Source: Hydractinia symbiolongicarpus | Taxonomy: Eukaryota > Cnidaria > Hydrozoa > Anthoathecata > Hydractiniidae | Assembly (NCBI RefSeq): GCF_029227915.1 | Contig: NC_079878.1 | Location: 6,138,001 to 6,202,000 of the forward strand | Direction: 5' to 3' | DNA length: 64,000 nt | In this document: positions 26,278 to 37,634 of the stretch, one piece after another | Layout of the letters: the number at the start of each line of letters is the position of its first letter | Numbering within the stretch: position 1 is the stretch's first letter | Position numbers and translations under genes: made by a program | Notes under the pieces: model-generated | Told to the model about the DNA's origin: nothing | Database searches by the model: none | Seen by the model: only the letters and a program-made list of their open reading frames with translations

Positions 26278-29200
26278 TTAGTACACCAACATGTCTTGTC
26301 CTGCGTCACAAGCACCACCGCAAAGTGGACCACGATCCTTATATTTATAGTTGCACGAGCAACAAAAATTTGCATGCTCCATTGGCATATCAACTACTTC
26401 ACCGGATTCGATAAATTGAGGAACCCATCCAGTTGAACCACAATAACAACAATTGACTCGTAGACATCTTGTGTATTCTAACCACTGATCGGCTATGTAT
26501 TCCTTCGGCGATTGCAATATTTCTGCGAGTAATCGCTCTTTTCTGATAATATCGCTTCCGGTTAACGAGCCAGCAAATAAGCATGCATTCGGAAGCCAAT
26601 AATTGGGACATCTTTGTTGTTCGAAATAATGCTTTAAAAGATTCAGCATTTCCCTAAGTGTATAAAAAATGGAAAAAAATCAACATTAAAATAATCGCTG
26701 TCTATCTGCCTACATGTATATGTACCGCGGTCATTTCCCTGTGGTATTTACCACGAATAACAACTAGTCTTAAATTACTGTTTTTAGTTGCCTTTACGTT
26801 TGATCATTACATTCTACACAATAGAGGCAAGAAAAAGGCAGTAATCTTCTTAAGTCGTCTAGCCAACAAAAGGTATTTATGTTATTTTAAAAAAAAAATC
26901 TATATGAGCATTAGAAAATTTTCCAGATTAATTTGCTACCTAACCGGGATTAATTTTCGCCAAAATTACCTTTTCTCGAATTTCGTAATTTTTTTTCAAT
27001 TCGCTATTCGGGAAATTCAGGAATATTATTTCCTGCGAAATTTGGATTTGTTCGATTTACAGTAATTTTTTTTCTTCCTACTTACCTAGAACTACATATG
27101 TGAATCACAACTTCAACAGTAATAATTTTATGTCTACTACATAAAAGTTCTTGAAAAAAGATAAAAATTGAAAAACAAAATGTCATATAATTCGTTTTTC
27201 GCGAAAAATAATTTGTTTTGCTAAATTTATTTCTCGCGAAATTTATTTCTAGCAAAGTTGCCAACTTCGTGAAAATTAAACTACGTTTCCAGCAAATTTC
27301 TCCCGAGAATTAGTTCACGCGAAAATTAAGTCCTTTGTGGCCTTTGTATTGCGACATGTGTTTTAGTGTACTCGCTATTTGAAACTAAATATTTGTAACA
27401 TATGTAATCAAATCTTCGATAATCCTTACACTAGTACTTCTGTAGTGATTTCTTCATTGTTTCCATCCCAGAATTCAATCCTTTTCTCTTCCACCACTGA
27501 AAGCAAAATGCACTTTAGCACATAACTTCCCATTGGTCGTCCTTTTCGATTCAAATGGCGTTTATTGATAGCTTTGAAAGCAAGGTATGCTGTTCGTGCC
27601 TGATGCGGTATGTGATCAGACAAAATAATTTCAGCTTGACTAAATGAATATCTCCATTCCAAACCTGGACTTCTTCCATATGTTGTATACTCTGCTTGTT
27701 CTATGAATAATATAAAGTCTTTTGTTTAAGTTGCATGGATTATAATGGTTATTAAAGCCCTTAGGTAAGGGCTTACAAAAAATGTTACTTAAAAAATCTC
27801 TTTTTGTGTCAGTTTGTATGTTACGTAGACTTTTGTTCAGATATACAAGTCTCTACTGTGTTATGCGAAGACACTTTAATTATATTTTGTTTTGGTTGAA
27901 GTTTTTAAATTTTAGACGTAGAATCGAATATCAAGTGCTTATTGAGCAATTTTTAAGAGTACTTAGTAAATCATTTTTAAGATAATTCTCTATCACCTTT
28001 AACTTCAGGATTGCTTTACTACATTCTACTCACCTAATGTTAGCTTCACCAGCTCGTTCGTCGATTGCTTTGGTACGACATGAATGCCTAATCGGCGAAT
28101 TGTATTAACTGCTTCCTCAGGAGGCCAATTCCGTCTTCGATTGTTGTCGAAGAAGCCTAAATGTTGCGTAAAAGAACATTTTATGGGAGTGTCAAAAATT
28201 CAGTAAATTCCTTTTATTTTGAATACTCGTCATCTCGAACGTCCCCAGGCGTGGATTTAGACTATTTGAACCCTATCGTGTAACGTAGTAGAAAAAATGA
28301 GCGAAATAGTACGCTGCGATGTACGAGAAAAAATTTCCGAAAAAAGTCCCAGGATTTTCAAATTATATCCAAAATACTGGCAACAAAATTCTACTTATTG
28401 GCGTGCTTCGCCTTATCTCCTATATCACATACCTCACAACGCGAGTTCAATCAACCGATGATGGCCTAACCTATTTTATGTAAGACTGCAAACATATACT
28501 TTCTAGGACACAAACCCTCTTAAGGTTGTTTCTAGGTATTACTATATTATGTTCTTCGATGAGTGTTCGACCGTAGCGCTATACTTTATAGCACACAAAC
28601 CCTGTCAGGGCTGTTTCTAGACAAAACTACAGTATGTTCTTTCGTAAGGGTTTGACCGTGGAACTAGACTTTATAGAACACAAACCGTGTCAGGGTTGTT
28701 TCTAGGTATTGATAAAGAATATAGGCGTTTGGTATAAATATCGGTGGCACATGTTCAGAAGGATATTGTTATTCTCAACATGGCTTGCAACAGCTCATAA
28801 GCCAGGTATTCTGATGGGATATATGAAATATATGCCGAATTGCTAGAGGAAATTAAATGTAATTCTATGTTACCATTTCCTGACATGCTACAAAAACAAG
28901 TTGATTTTTGTTTAATTCAAAGAAATTAACCTGCAGATTACTATCTTCATGTCTATGTAAAAACATCTATGCACAAAAGCTTTAAGGTGAGTTTTTTTTG
29001 TTAACCCTTTTTGTTTCTATAATAGCTAAGTTATGTGTTTCTTCTTATTTGTTACTATGGCTAGAATGATTATAATCTTAACTATTAAAAAAGTGCAAAA
29101 TATTGGACCGAGAAGAGCAGTTTTCAGTCAATTTTGTGGGGAATTGTGGTTTCAGGTTGCTACATTTTTTGTTTAGCTAATTTCTAGCGTTTATCTTATA

Positions 29201-32200
29201 ACTACAGTCTGGTAAAAATAAACTCTTCGTTTTTCCTTTTTTGATATTTTTGATGAGAGCAGGGAATAGATATCGGTGGTATCCTTTGTACTTATAACCA
29301 CCGCCCACAAGATTTATTAAATTTCGTTAACAAAAAATTGTAAAAGGTTGACATTTTAAGTAGGCATCAAGCTAAACATTTTCGATAAGTTTTTTAAGTC
29401 TTCTATAGCGAATGGGTTAAGCCAATTATTTGTTTTTGTTAGCTTTATAAGCTTTCTAGTGATTTCTTTTCTTAAAATAAAATTGACTTTAGTTATCAAA
29501 AAAGTTTAATTCGCCTAACATGTCGATTAAAAAGTTGGTTAAGATTTTTTAATATCCTGATTGGTTTAAATTCTCGCAAAATGAAGATGATTGGTTTAAG
29601 AAACAATGACATTGTGGATCAATGATTAATGTAATAAACAAATGCGCGTGTTTTTTGATCGCTGATTTTGCACGACTTGCACCTTTCAAAAATGTGTTTT
29701 TTTATTTTGTAGGTACAGCAACGTGAAAGAGGCTGAAGAAACTTAACTCTGCTGAGAAAGATGTATTACTCAGACTTGAATAAAATTTAACCTCTATTAC
29801 GGCTTGATATTTTCCCTTGTGTCACAACCTTGTTGAGAAAAACAACTTTCGGATTAGTGTGCGTAAAACTCGTTTTAGTAACAACAGCTTTTGAAGCTAT
29901 GGCGTAAAACACACAAGGACACCAGTATTTTTTTTTTATGCTCAACGCTCTGACAAAGTAAAAGAATTTGCTAGATCCGCGCCTGTTCCCCAATCCGAAA
30001 CAAGTATTTGCGTCTCGTTTTTGGCACATAACACAGGGTTATCTCAGTGTATACGAATTATTTCATATCTTTCTTACTGCTTTTAGAAATAAATAGCATA
30101 CCCATTGCCTCTGATGGCCAGTACGAACAATGAAGTGCCAGTGTAAAATCAGCATGAAACAGTAACCTTTCTCTTACTTCTGAACTGCACGTACACCCAC
30201 AGAACATTAATTTATTCTTTGTCAAAGTACCGACTTTTAACGTCATCGCCGGACCCGATCGTTCCAACGTCACTCTTGTGTCTTTTCCTAACGCGCAATA
30301 CCGTTGTTCAACTGCTGAAGTAATTTCCTTTGAATTACTTAAAACATGAGAGATAACTTCGTGAATATTTGTACTGGATAATAAACTGCACCCTTCACCG
30401 TCAATATGCCGCCGCAAACAATGTTTCTCCCATTGCAAAAGATATTTATCTTCCAACTTTAACCACAGGTATCCCTCAGAATGTTCTTTTGGTGCACGTA
30501 GGGCACGAAACACTGGTGACGGGGATTCACCGGACACTCCATTTTCACCTAGAGATAAGAAAAGTTACTACAAAAAGTACAAGCGATGTCTTAAGTCTTG
30601 AAAATCTGTCATGAAAAGTTAACACTAAGTCCTCTAATTATTCCTGCCTAGTTTAATTTAGTTTGCCGTACATTTGAATATTTGGTGTAACTATTTAAAG
30701 CTAAATATGGGTATAGTATGTGTAGCATATATGAGGTGCATACCCACGATTACTGCATCAGGAACAAGCATGATGTCATAATCAGAAGCCAATACACTTG
30801 AAGACGGCAACAGTTTCCCAAATCTCTCTCTCAAACTACCAGATGGTAAGAAAGTGAAAAAGAAGCTTGGAAGTTGCGTAGTCAGCGTTTCTAAGATGGC
30901 AATCATGAATTTGTTTTTTCTCACAGATGTTATAAGGTCCTGAAATAAGGAAAAAATAGACGATGGTTTAGACAATTTATTAGGTGTTTTGTAGTGTTAA
31001 ATTGACTTTTTGGTTAGTTATAATATAACTTTGTTGACAAGCTACGTAAATACCTGTTCAGTAAAAAATATTGGCATAAAAAAGATCGGAAAATTTTTTA
31101 AGTGGGCAATAATATTAATCACTTCCACAGAAAATTTAAGCACTTTGCGAAATAGAAAACTTTTGTCGAGCAAATCTGTATAACACTTATATACATAGTA
31201 AAAATAAAGGTTAAAAATTAGTTGGTGCAAAATGTGAATCATTGAAACAAGGTTTGGTATCTTTTTATCAATTTTCTTTAAGGATAAGGTATTTTGCTAC
31301 TTCTTTAACAACTCATATAAACGTGGAGCTATTTTGATCACTAACATATTGCAAGCGTGGACGTGAACTGGGAGCTGCAGACAAACCCACAACACTACGT
31401 TCGACAATATATAAATGTCGCACGCCGATAACACGTACGGTTGCAGGTATAAGTAGATGATTGTTTCTCATGGCACATCCATGTGTGCTTTCTCTACTGT
31501 GAATGGTTAACCATAGACCTAATCCCGCTGGCTGCCGAGGAATATGTTGCCCATTCACAAAGTAGCTCTACTTTTGCATAACTATACTGATTATACTCGC
31601 TGGTCAAAACTTTTTACACTTTTTAAATTCTTTTCTCTCTTTAATTATATGTAATTCTGTGTAATTTGCAGTATTTCCCAACGACTACACTCTTTCCATT
31701 TTAACAGTATTTAACATGGAAAAACACTTCAATTTTGTTAACATATTGTTCGAAAACATAAATGCAAAATTGCTTGCCACAAACCTGTGAAGTCATTAAC
31801 GGATCTTCTTCATATCGCAACATAGCTTGGTAAAGTGTTAAAGGTGAAACGCAATCACATCGACAGCAACACTGTTGGAAACATGATCGCAATATTCCTA
31901 AAAACTTTCCTCTTCCTTTCAGACTGCAACATGGATAGAACATAAAACCAATACAACCGAACGGGAAGAAGAATATGATGATACAAATACCCACGATGCA
32001 TGCACCAAGCATAGAGAAAAGGCCACCTGATGTTCTTGACTCGCGTTCAGGGTAAGATATTAAAGGTTGAGGTGCGAATGTTTTGCCAAGGCTATAAGAT
32101 GAAGAAAATGAGAAATGTGAATTTAAACTACATTTTATCACATGAGTGGTTTTTTCCCTACTTTGATTGGCTAATCTACACAAAATATATGTTGAAATAG

Positions 32201-32489
32201 CGCGCTAAAAAGCTAATGTTTTTCTTCTCAAATAAATCATATTTTTTATGAAACGGATATCAACATTTAAAGTTCACATTTAGTTATTGTGGCCATGTGC
32301 ACTCCACCGCTGTGAACCATTAGTTCACCTTCTTAGGCATTTGTAACACGTTGAAGAACAGTAAGCTTTTTAGAAATATCAAGCTGAGATTTTAGGTTAA
32401 AAATCTAGTTAGAATTTTAATACTTTGTGTAAAAAATGTGTATAAGCATTTTTTTTAACTCACACTGGTTGTTGTGTCACCACGTCCAT
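26278..32489 (-). CDS. Membrane-anchored Mab-21/cGAS-like protein, copy 2
   Basis: Exons 32489-32464, 32091-31785, 30939-30744, 30548-30102, 28156-28034, 27700-27430 and 26653-26278 have the same lengths and phases as copy 1 (26, 307, 196, 447, 123, 271 and 376 bases) and give 581 residues without a stop. The GS motif, the D164/D166 pair and D310 are all kept. Exons 3 and 4, which carry the nucleotidyltransferase core, encode the same residues as copy 1. The N-terminal tail and membrane region differ at about ten positions (for example G26R, F47I, W77L), and exons 5-7 at about six. The gene converges on copy 1. Its polyadenylation hexamer is changed to AATAGA. Both copies look functional; a sequence-assembly palindrome artefact is unlikely because introns differ. 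Confidence 0.87.
28495..28715 (-). repeat. Intronic tandem repeat of copy 2
   Basis: Reverse-complement partner of the array at 19935-20155, in the same intron of the second Mab-21-like gene, with the same unit order and scattered substitutions. Confidence 0.65.
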
Positions 32490-32754
32490 TTCAAATCTAA
32501 AAAAAAACAAAAAGGAAAAGTGTTAAACACGTGGCTAAGGCTTTATGTCGCTCAAGTGTGTATACTTTACAAGCTGTTGGGTTCCTTGATTTGCTTAATA
32601 GTTGATTCGTTTTTCCAATGATTTGATCCTTGTGGTGCTTATAAAACACTGTTTTTTAAAAAAGCGTTTATTTAGGCACAGTATTAGGTAGAACTTACAT
32701 AAGAAAACCTGACACTTACTTTTCTATATCGATTCTGAGAAATAAATTGGAGTA

Positions 32755-33845
32755 CAGTAAAGTCGCGCTATTACTATTATAGATGGGCACTTAATCGGAT
32801 CATTACAGTATGATACTCTTCAAAAAGTGGATGAATTGGCAACACTTATTTTGGTATTACCTTGAATCAATACCGTAAATTAGAGAATTTGCGGTATTGA
32901 ATAAATTTATTCTATTTTGTTTAACAATAAATTAGCTATTTGCGCTTGTTTACATTTTTCCAACTTTTCTTTAGTAATTAAGCTTCTATTATTATTATTA
33001 TTCTAATGCAACTGCTATCAATGAGGGTCCTGCGGAGGAGGTCCTAGTACATTTAAAGCTCCCATTTGAGCTACAAAAGTCGTGCAAGCACAACAACCGC
33101 TAAACTAAACAACCGCCTAAGATATTAATCCTATTCTCATGCTGAGCGCTAAGCAAAAAGGATGGATATACACTTTTATAATCACTCGTATGACTCGGCC
33201 GGGTTTTGAACCCAAAACCTTCCGGAATGCAAGCGAACGGAAAGCCACCAGTGATTAAAAAATTTAGAAATGAGATCCAGCAGTTGGTAACCCCTTTTCC
33301 AATTAAACAGAATTTTTTTTCTCAATATTTGTAAGGAATTTTCAACATCTGTTTTGCTTAGTGCTGCCAATTCTTCGTCATCGTTATTATTCTGCACAGA
33401 AAACATTAAAATGTCGGAAGTGTTAGAAAAATATGTGCAATTTTCCCTTTTTTAACCGTCTAGCTATGCAGGGAACGCATAAAAACTGCTGTAATCCAAT
33501 TCGTTTAGAATACATTCGAGCTCTCTATTTTAGCACGTTCCCGTCTCTGGAATCTTCTGACTTCAATTTGACAAACAGATTGCTAGAAGAGTTGTTTTCC
33601 AAAGCTTTCAAATTCTTTTCTTCATTTTTAAGTCAAAATTGTATTTAGTGGGATTGCATATAAGATATCTAAAGTAGAAAGCAATTTCTCTATTTCTTTT
33701 CATTCAATGTTTTTACAGTAAGCTTCTTTTTGACATCTCCATAGTAAAAGATGCACAACGCAGATAAAAAATACACGAAGTGTTATAGCGTTCGAACAAA
33801 AGCGAAACTAGTTTCTATCAGCGGAGTTCAAATAACGGGACAGAT
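32755..33845. mobile_element. Rearranged copy of the TA-target element
   Basis: The sequence TA-CAGTAAAGTCGCGCTA at 32753-32770 is the mirrored end of the element at 14332-15139. The interior (33303-33845) matches 14406-15080 in the same orientation, not inverted as the rest of the arm. A SINE lies between the two parts and another follows. The far terminal repeat was not found. Confidence 0.6.
32985..33262 (-). mobile_element. tRNA-derived SINE
   Basis: On the minus strand: a tRNA-like head with A-box-like TGGCTTTCCGTTCGC and B-box GGTTCAAAACCC, a unique body, and an (ATT)n tail at 32988-33005. Pol III promoter boxes plus a simple-repeat tail are the SINE hallmark. No acceptor-stem pairing was found, so it is not a tRNA gene. 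Confidence 0.7.
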
Positions 33846-33847
33846 TT

Positions 33848-33965
33848 TAGTTAGCTTTGTGGTAGAGCGTTTGCCTACAGTGCGGAAGGTCTTGGGTTCA
33901 AACCCCGGCCGAGTTATGCCAGAGACTATAAAAGCGTGAATCGATCCTTTCTGGTTAACCTTGAA
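33848..33965 (+). mobile_element. tRNA-derived SINE head, truncated, opposite orientation
   Basis: A-box TAGCTTTGTGGTAGAGCG and B-box GGTTCAAACCCC are followed by GCCGAGTTATGCC and a body stretch matching the SINE at 32985-33262. It stops after about 110 bases. With the other copy it forms an inverted pair around the misoriented block 33303-33845. Confidence 0.65.
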
Positions 33966-34340
33966 TAAACGCCCAGGTAATTTCCTCAAATTTCAATAAG
34001 CGCACAGCTCTTATTAAGCGCCTCTCTCGAAAAAGCGCCTACCTGATAAAAGGGAGCGCTTAATGGAAAACTACCTTGAGAAAATGGGCGCTTTTTGAAA
34101 ATTTCACTTTTTTATATTGAGAACTCTAGGAAGACTAAAGTTTGTTACATTTTTTGTTCAGTTTTATTTTTCATAAAAAAATCAAAATTGAAAATTACCG
34201 CTGTCTTTAATTTGTACAAAATTAGGAAAAATTTATAACCGCCCAGCATTTTTTAAGCCCCCCCCTCCCCCCCCCCCTGGATTAAGCGCCGATGCAAAAA
34301 TCCGAAAATTTAATAAGCACCCAGGGCGCTTGTTCGGATC
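33960..34340. repeat. Dispersed repeat with AATAAGCGCCC motifs
   Basis: Repeated motifs GAATAAACGCCCAGG, CAATAAGCGCACAG, ATTAAGCGCCTC and TAATAAGCACCCAGG occur in both orientations around a poly-C tract (about 34258-34277). It looks like a non-autonomous DNA transposon absent from the left arm. No coding capacity. Confidence 0.45.
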
Positions 34341-36165
34341 ATTACGATAGTTCAAATTTATGTCTTCAAAAACAACGAAACCAATTAGTTCTTCTGTTTA
34401 TTTATCCCAAACTAAGTTTTTTTCACAGGCTTCAAGTGTGTTTGGTTTTAGCATGCAAACGTTAGAAAAAACCGTGTCTATTAATAAAGATTATAAATAG
34501 AAAAAAAATCAACTTTGTGATGATTTTCATGTGAACATTTAGTCCCATTCAAATTTGGTCCTTATTTAAAGTCCTGCATCATGGATCCTCCTTTAGGGTC
34601 CTAGGTTTCGTTTTTCCGGTATGCAATTCGTTTGCTTCTAAGTTACAGTATAAGAGAGAGTTTTAATTATAAATAATCCTCATAATTTGTAAACATTTAA
34701 TGATTGGACAATGTAAATGTTTAGCGTGACGTTTTTAGCATTCTTATATATAAACAGCATCATACATACAAAGGAGTGCGTCCGAAACAATTTTTTTTCC
34801 TAAATCAAAAATTTTTTTTAAAGACATTTAATCCGGTATATATCACAAATAAATCTCAGTACAGATTACGGGAAATAGTAAAATGCGGTTTCTTTGTTAC
34901 GTGGTGTCACTTGTAAAGAGTGAGCAAATAACACACAATTTTCGGATCTATATACTGGGCACTTTAATACACTCACACTGGCAAGGAATATACACGTAAA
35001 ATTTGGTACTTATACAGAAACATCACTGGGAATTTTTACAAACGAGAACAACTTTGACGTTGCTTAATGTTGTTCTTACAGGTAGCGTAGCTACCCTATA
35101 GCTACATTTAAGATGAAACTAGCATTTATTAGTTAATACTTAGGAAAATGGATCAAGTTTGAATATTAAACTTTCTCGCTATAGCTAGCTAGACTAAGTG
35201 TGAAAGAAGATTGAGATCTTTTTTAAATTGCATCACAGTTTTTAGCCTTATAACTACACATATTTGATAACACTTGCAGGAAATTTCATTGTTCGACAAG
35301 TATGGTGATACAGAATAACATCGAAAAAGTTTCATAAGGATTAACTTTACATTATCTAAATTTAAATTAGCGATTTTGTGATTTATAATTTTTCAATGTC
35401 TCACAGAGTGTGTAAACTTTTCGTTCTTACCCTATTGTCACTAAACTATGAAAAACCATGGTTTTTGTAATAAGTAAAAGTCTTATAACTTCAATAATTG
35501 AAAAATGCTAAACAACTGTATTTGCTTCGCCGAAGTAACGATGAGACTACAGGTCTTCCAGCTACAATAAAAGAATCTTGACAATCTACAGAAATTTACT
35601 ATGAAAGGCAGGTTTCGATATTCGATAAAAAGAAATTGGTTTCTGTTTTTTGTGACAACATATTTGACCAACATGCGATGTCTTGCATACTTTACTAACT
35701 ATTTTATTGGCAGAATGCTTGGAAAGCTACATAAACACAATGTATATAGCTACTTCTATATACTTTATTACTTTATTATTTAATAACAAATGTGCCTCTG
35801 GGGTGGCATGATACTAGGTAGCTCAAACTCACAAAATAAATGTTATTCGGGTGGGTCTATCATTCATCATCAGACATCAGAAAAGGGTTTCTGTTTTTTA
35901 AATTTTATTGTAGGATCTTGTAAATCAAATTTAAAGAAATTGTTCAAAACTTTCTTTTCTTTCACTTGCACTACTTATGGTATTTCTTTGCATTTTCTTC
36001 AGTTTCAAGTCATGATTCCTTCCTACGAGGATGTTTAGCTGTGTCACCCTCACAATTTTTAGCGCTAGCCAATACGATGAACAACGTTAAGGAACCCAGG
36101 GTAATTTTAAAAAAATGTGATTCTGTCTTATGATTTTCGCAGCTGATATCAGGATATTTTAGCCT

Positions 36166-36904
36166 CCCTATTCGGTCCGGGGGGGGCGGATTCCGCCCCC
36201 CCTGACGGTTTTTTTTTAATAACTCCTGATTGCTTTGTTATATGGCTATGATACTTACTGAGTTTCAACATTTATCTATTAGACACCTGCATGCTAATTT
36301 TTTAGGTCCCATACCTTTCAGAGGCTTTGATATTGGCCATTACTCGAAACTACCCTTAAATATCTCTATGAAATCCTTATAATGGGGAAAATATAATAAC
36401 TCCTGTTAGGATTATCCTTAGAACTTGAAACTTGCAACACATCTTTGTTTCATCAAGAAGAATCATTTTGAATAATTTAAACACGTGACTAATCCGATTC
36501 CCGATTTTGTCGCATTTTACCCGAAAATCGGAAAAAAACGGATTTTCGGGCAATTTTTGGCAATTTTTTATCCGATCCATGTAAAAACCGGAAGATATGT
36601 TAAATAACTTTTATTTAGCTTTCAGAAACTTCAAACAGAATGTAAAAATTCGCTCTAGAACAAAAGTAATTGTATTTTAAGCAGATAGTGGCATTTTTAA
36701 CAATTTTAAAGCTTTTGATGACGTCACAGAAAATGTGCTGACGCAAGCAAATTTTTTTTGGCGCCATTTTGTTCCTTTTATGACGTACTATAAGTGTGCC
36801 AAGTTTGATTCAATTTGAACAACCCTATGAAAAGTTATTGAGGGGGGGCGGAATCCGCCCCCCCCCGGTCATAGTATGTTCGAAAAACCCCGGACCGAAT
36901 AGGG
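36166..36904. mobile_element. 739-bp element with CCCTATTCGGTCCGGGG inverted ends
   Basis: The left end CCCTATTCGGTCCGGGG is matched in reverse complement at the right end, after which the host reads TTAA. Just inside each end is a GC palindrome, GGGGCGGATTCCGCCCC on the left and GGGGCGGAATCCGCCCC on the right. The interior has no transposase. The target duplication is unclear: TTAA is seen on one side only, so assignment to a piggyBac-like class is only a suggestion. It is in the right arm and absent from the left. Confidence 0.7.
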
Positions 36905-37634
36905 TTAAAGTGCGACACTAGGTATATATAGGAGAAATTATATTTAACAAAAATAGTAAAACATAAATAATTTCTATAAAGACAGTTCCCTCTAACTAGT
37001 TTTTTCTTTTTGCAATCCACTCTATTTACACACAAAATGTTAATAAAATGTATAACGTTTACCTGTCACCACGATAAGCCATGTTGCGAGCTGCTTGTAA
37101 ATGAAATTGTTGCTTCGTAGTTCGTAGATCATAAGAAATTACTTATCTCAAAATGAATATAATAGAATTCTTTTGATTACAACATGCATGATAGCGCACA
37201 GTATGCAGTCCTCTGTGACAATAGGTCTTTTCTTGTCATTCTTACTTATGTTTTTTAATCGCATTTTAAAACTGGTAATAAAAAGGATACATTTCTCTTT
37301 TTCTTGTTCTCGCGCGATTTGATGTTTAGCCCTGCCTTTTTAGTGCGCTCTCCCTTCTGTCGTCAAAAATATCAAAGATATCAGTTATGGAAAAAATGAT
37401 GAGTCTTGTTTATTAAACAAGTCTTTCATGTCGTTAGAAATAAACATGTACTTTGAAACAAGAAAATGAAACGTAACACATGCAAAACAGTAGAGTACCG
37501 GGGTTAACACAACCTCGTGGCTCCTGAACCCGCGGATAAAATTTATCTAAAGGAGAAAAATGCCCTGGAAATGAGGTTGGGGTTAAAATCCACTAATAAG
37601 GCTATTACGTAAATCATCTTATTTCTTCTAAACA

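Larger units (their letters stand above)
25512..37634 (-). repeat. Right arm of the large inverted duplication
   Basis: Reverse-complement partner of 12064-23080. It contains the second Mab-21-like gene. It differs from the left arm by SINE insertions (about 32.98-33.26 and 33.85-33.97 kb), an AAGCGCC-type repeat (33.96-34.34 kb) and roughly 2.1 kb of extra sequence at 34.8-36.9 kb that includes a 739-bp terminal-inverted-repeat element. One internal block (33303-33845) is not inverted relative to the left arm. Confidence 0.88.

Noticed and set aside
26658-27065. 135-codon plus-strand frame in the right arm
   Set aside because: It is antisense to intron 6 of copy 2, AT-driven in composition, and is not open over the corresponding part of the left arm.
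33850-33935. Possible tRNA gene
   Set aside because: Good A and B boxes, but no acceptor or anticodon stem pairing could be drawn, and a related copy with a simple-repeat tail nearby shows it is a SINE head.
36377-36580. 67-codon minus-strand frame
   Set aside because: It lies inside the 739-bp non-autonomous element, is low-complexity, and matches no transposase.
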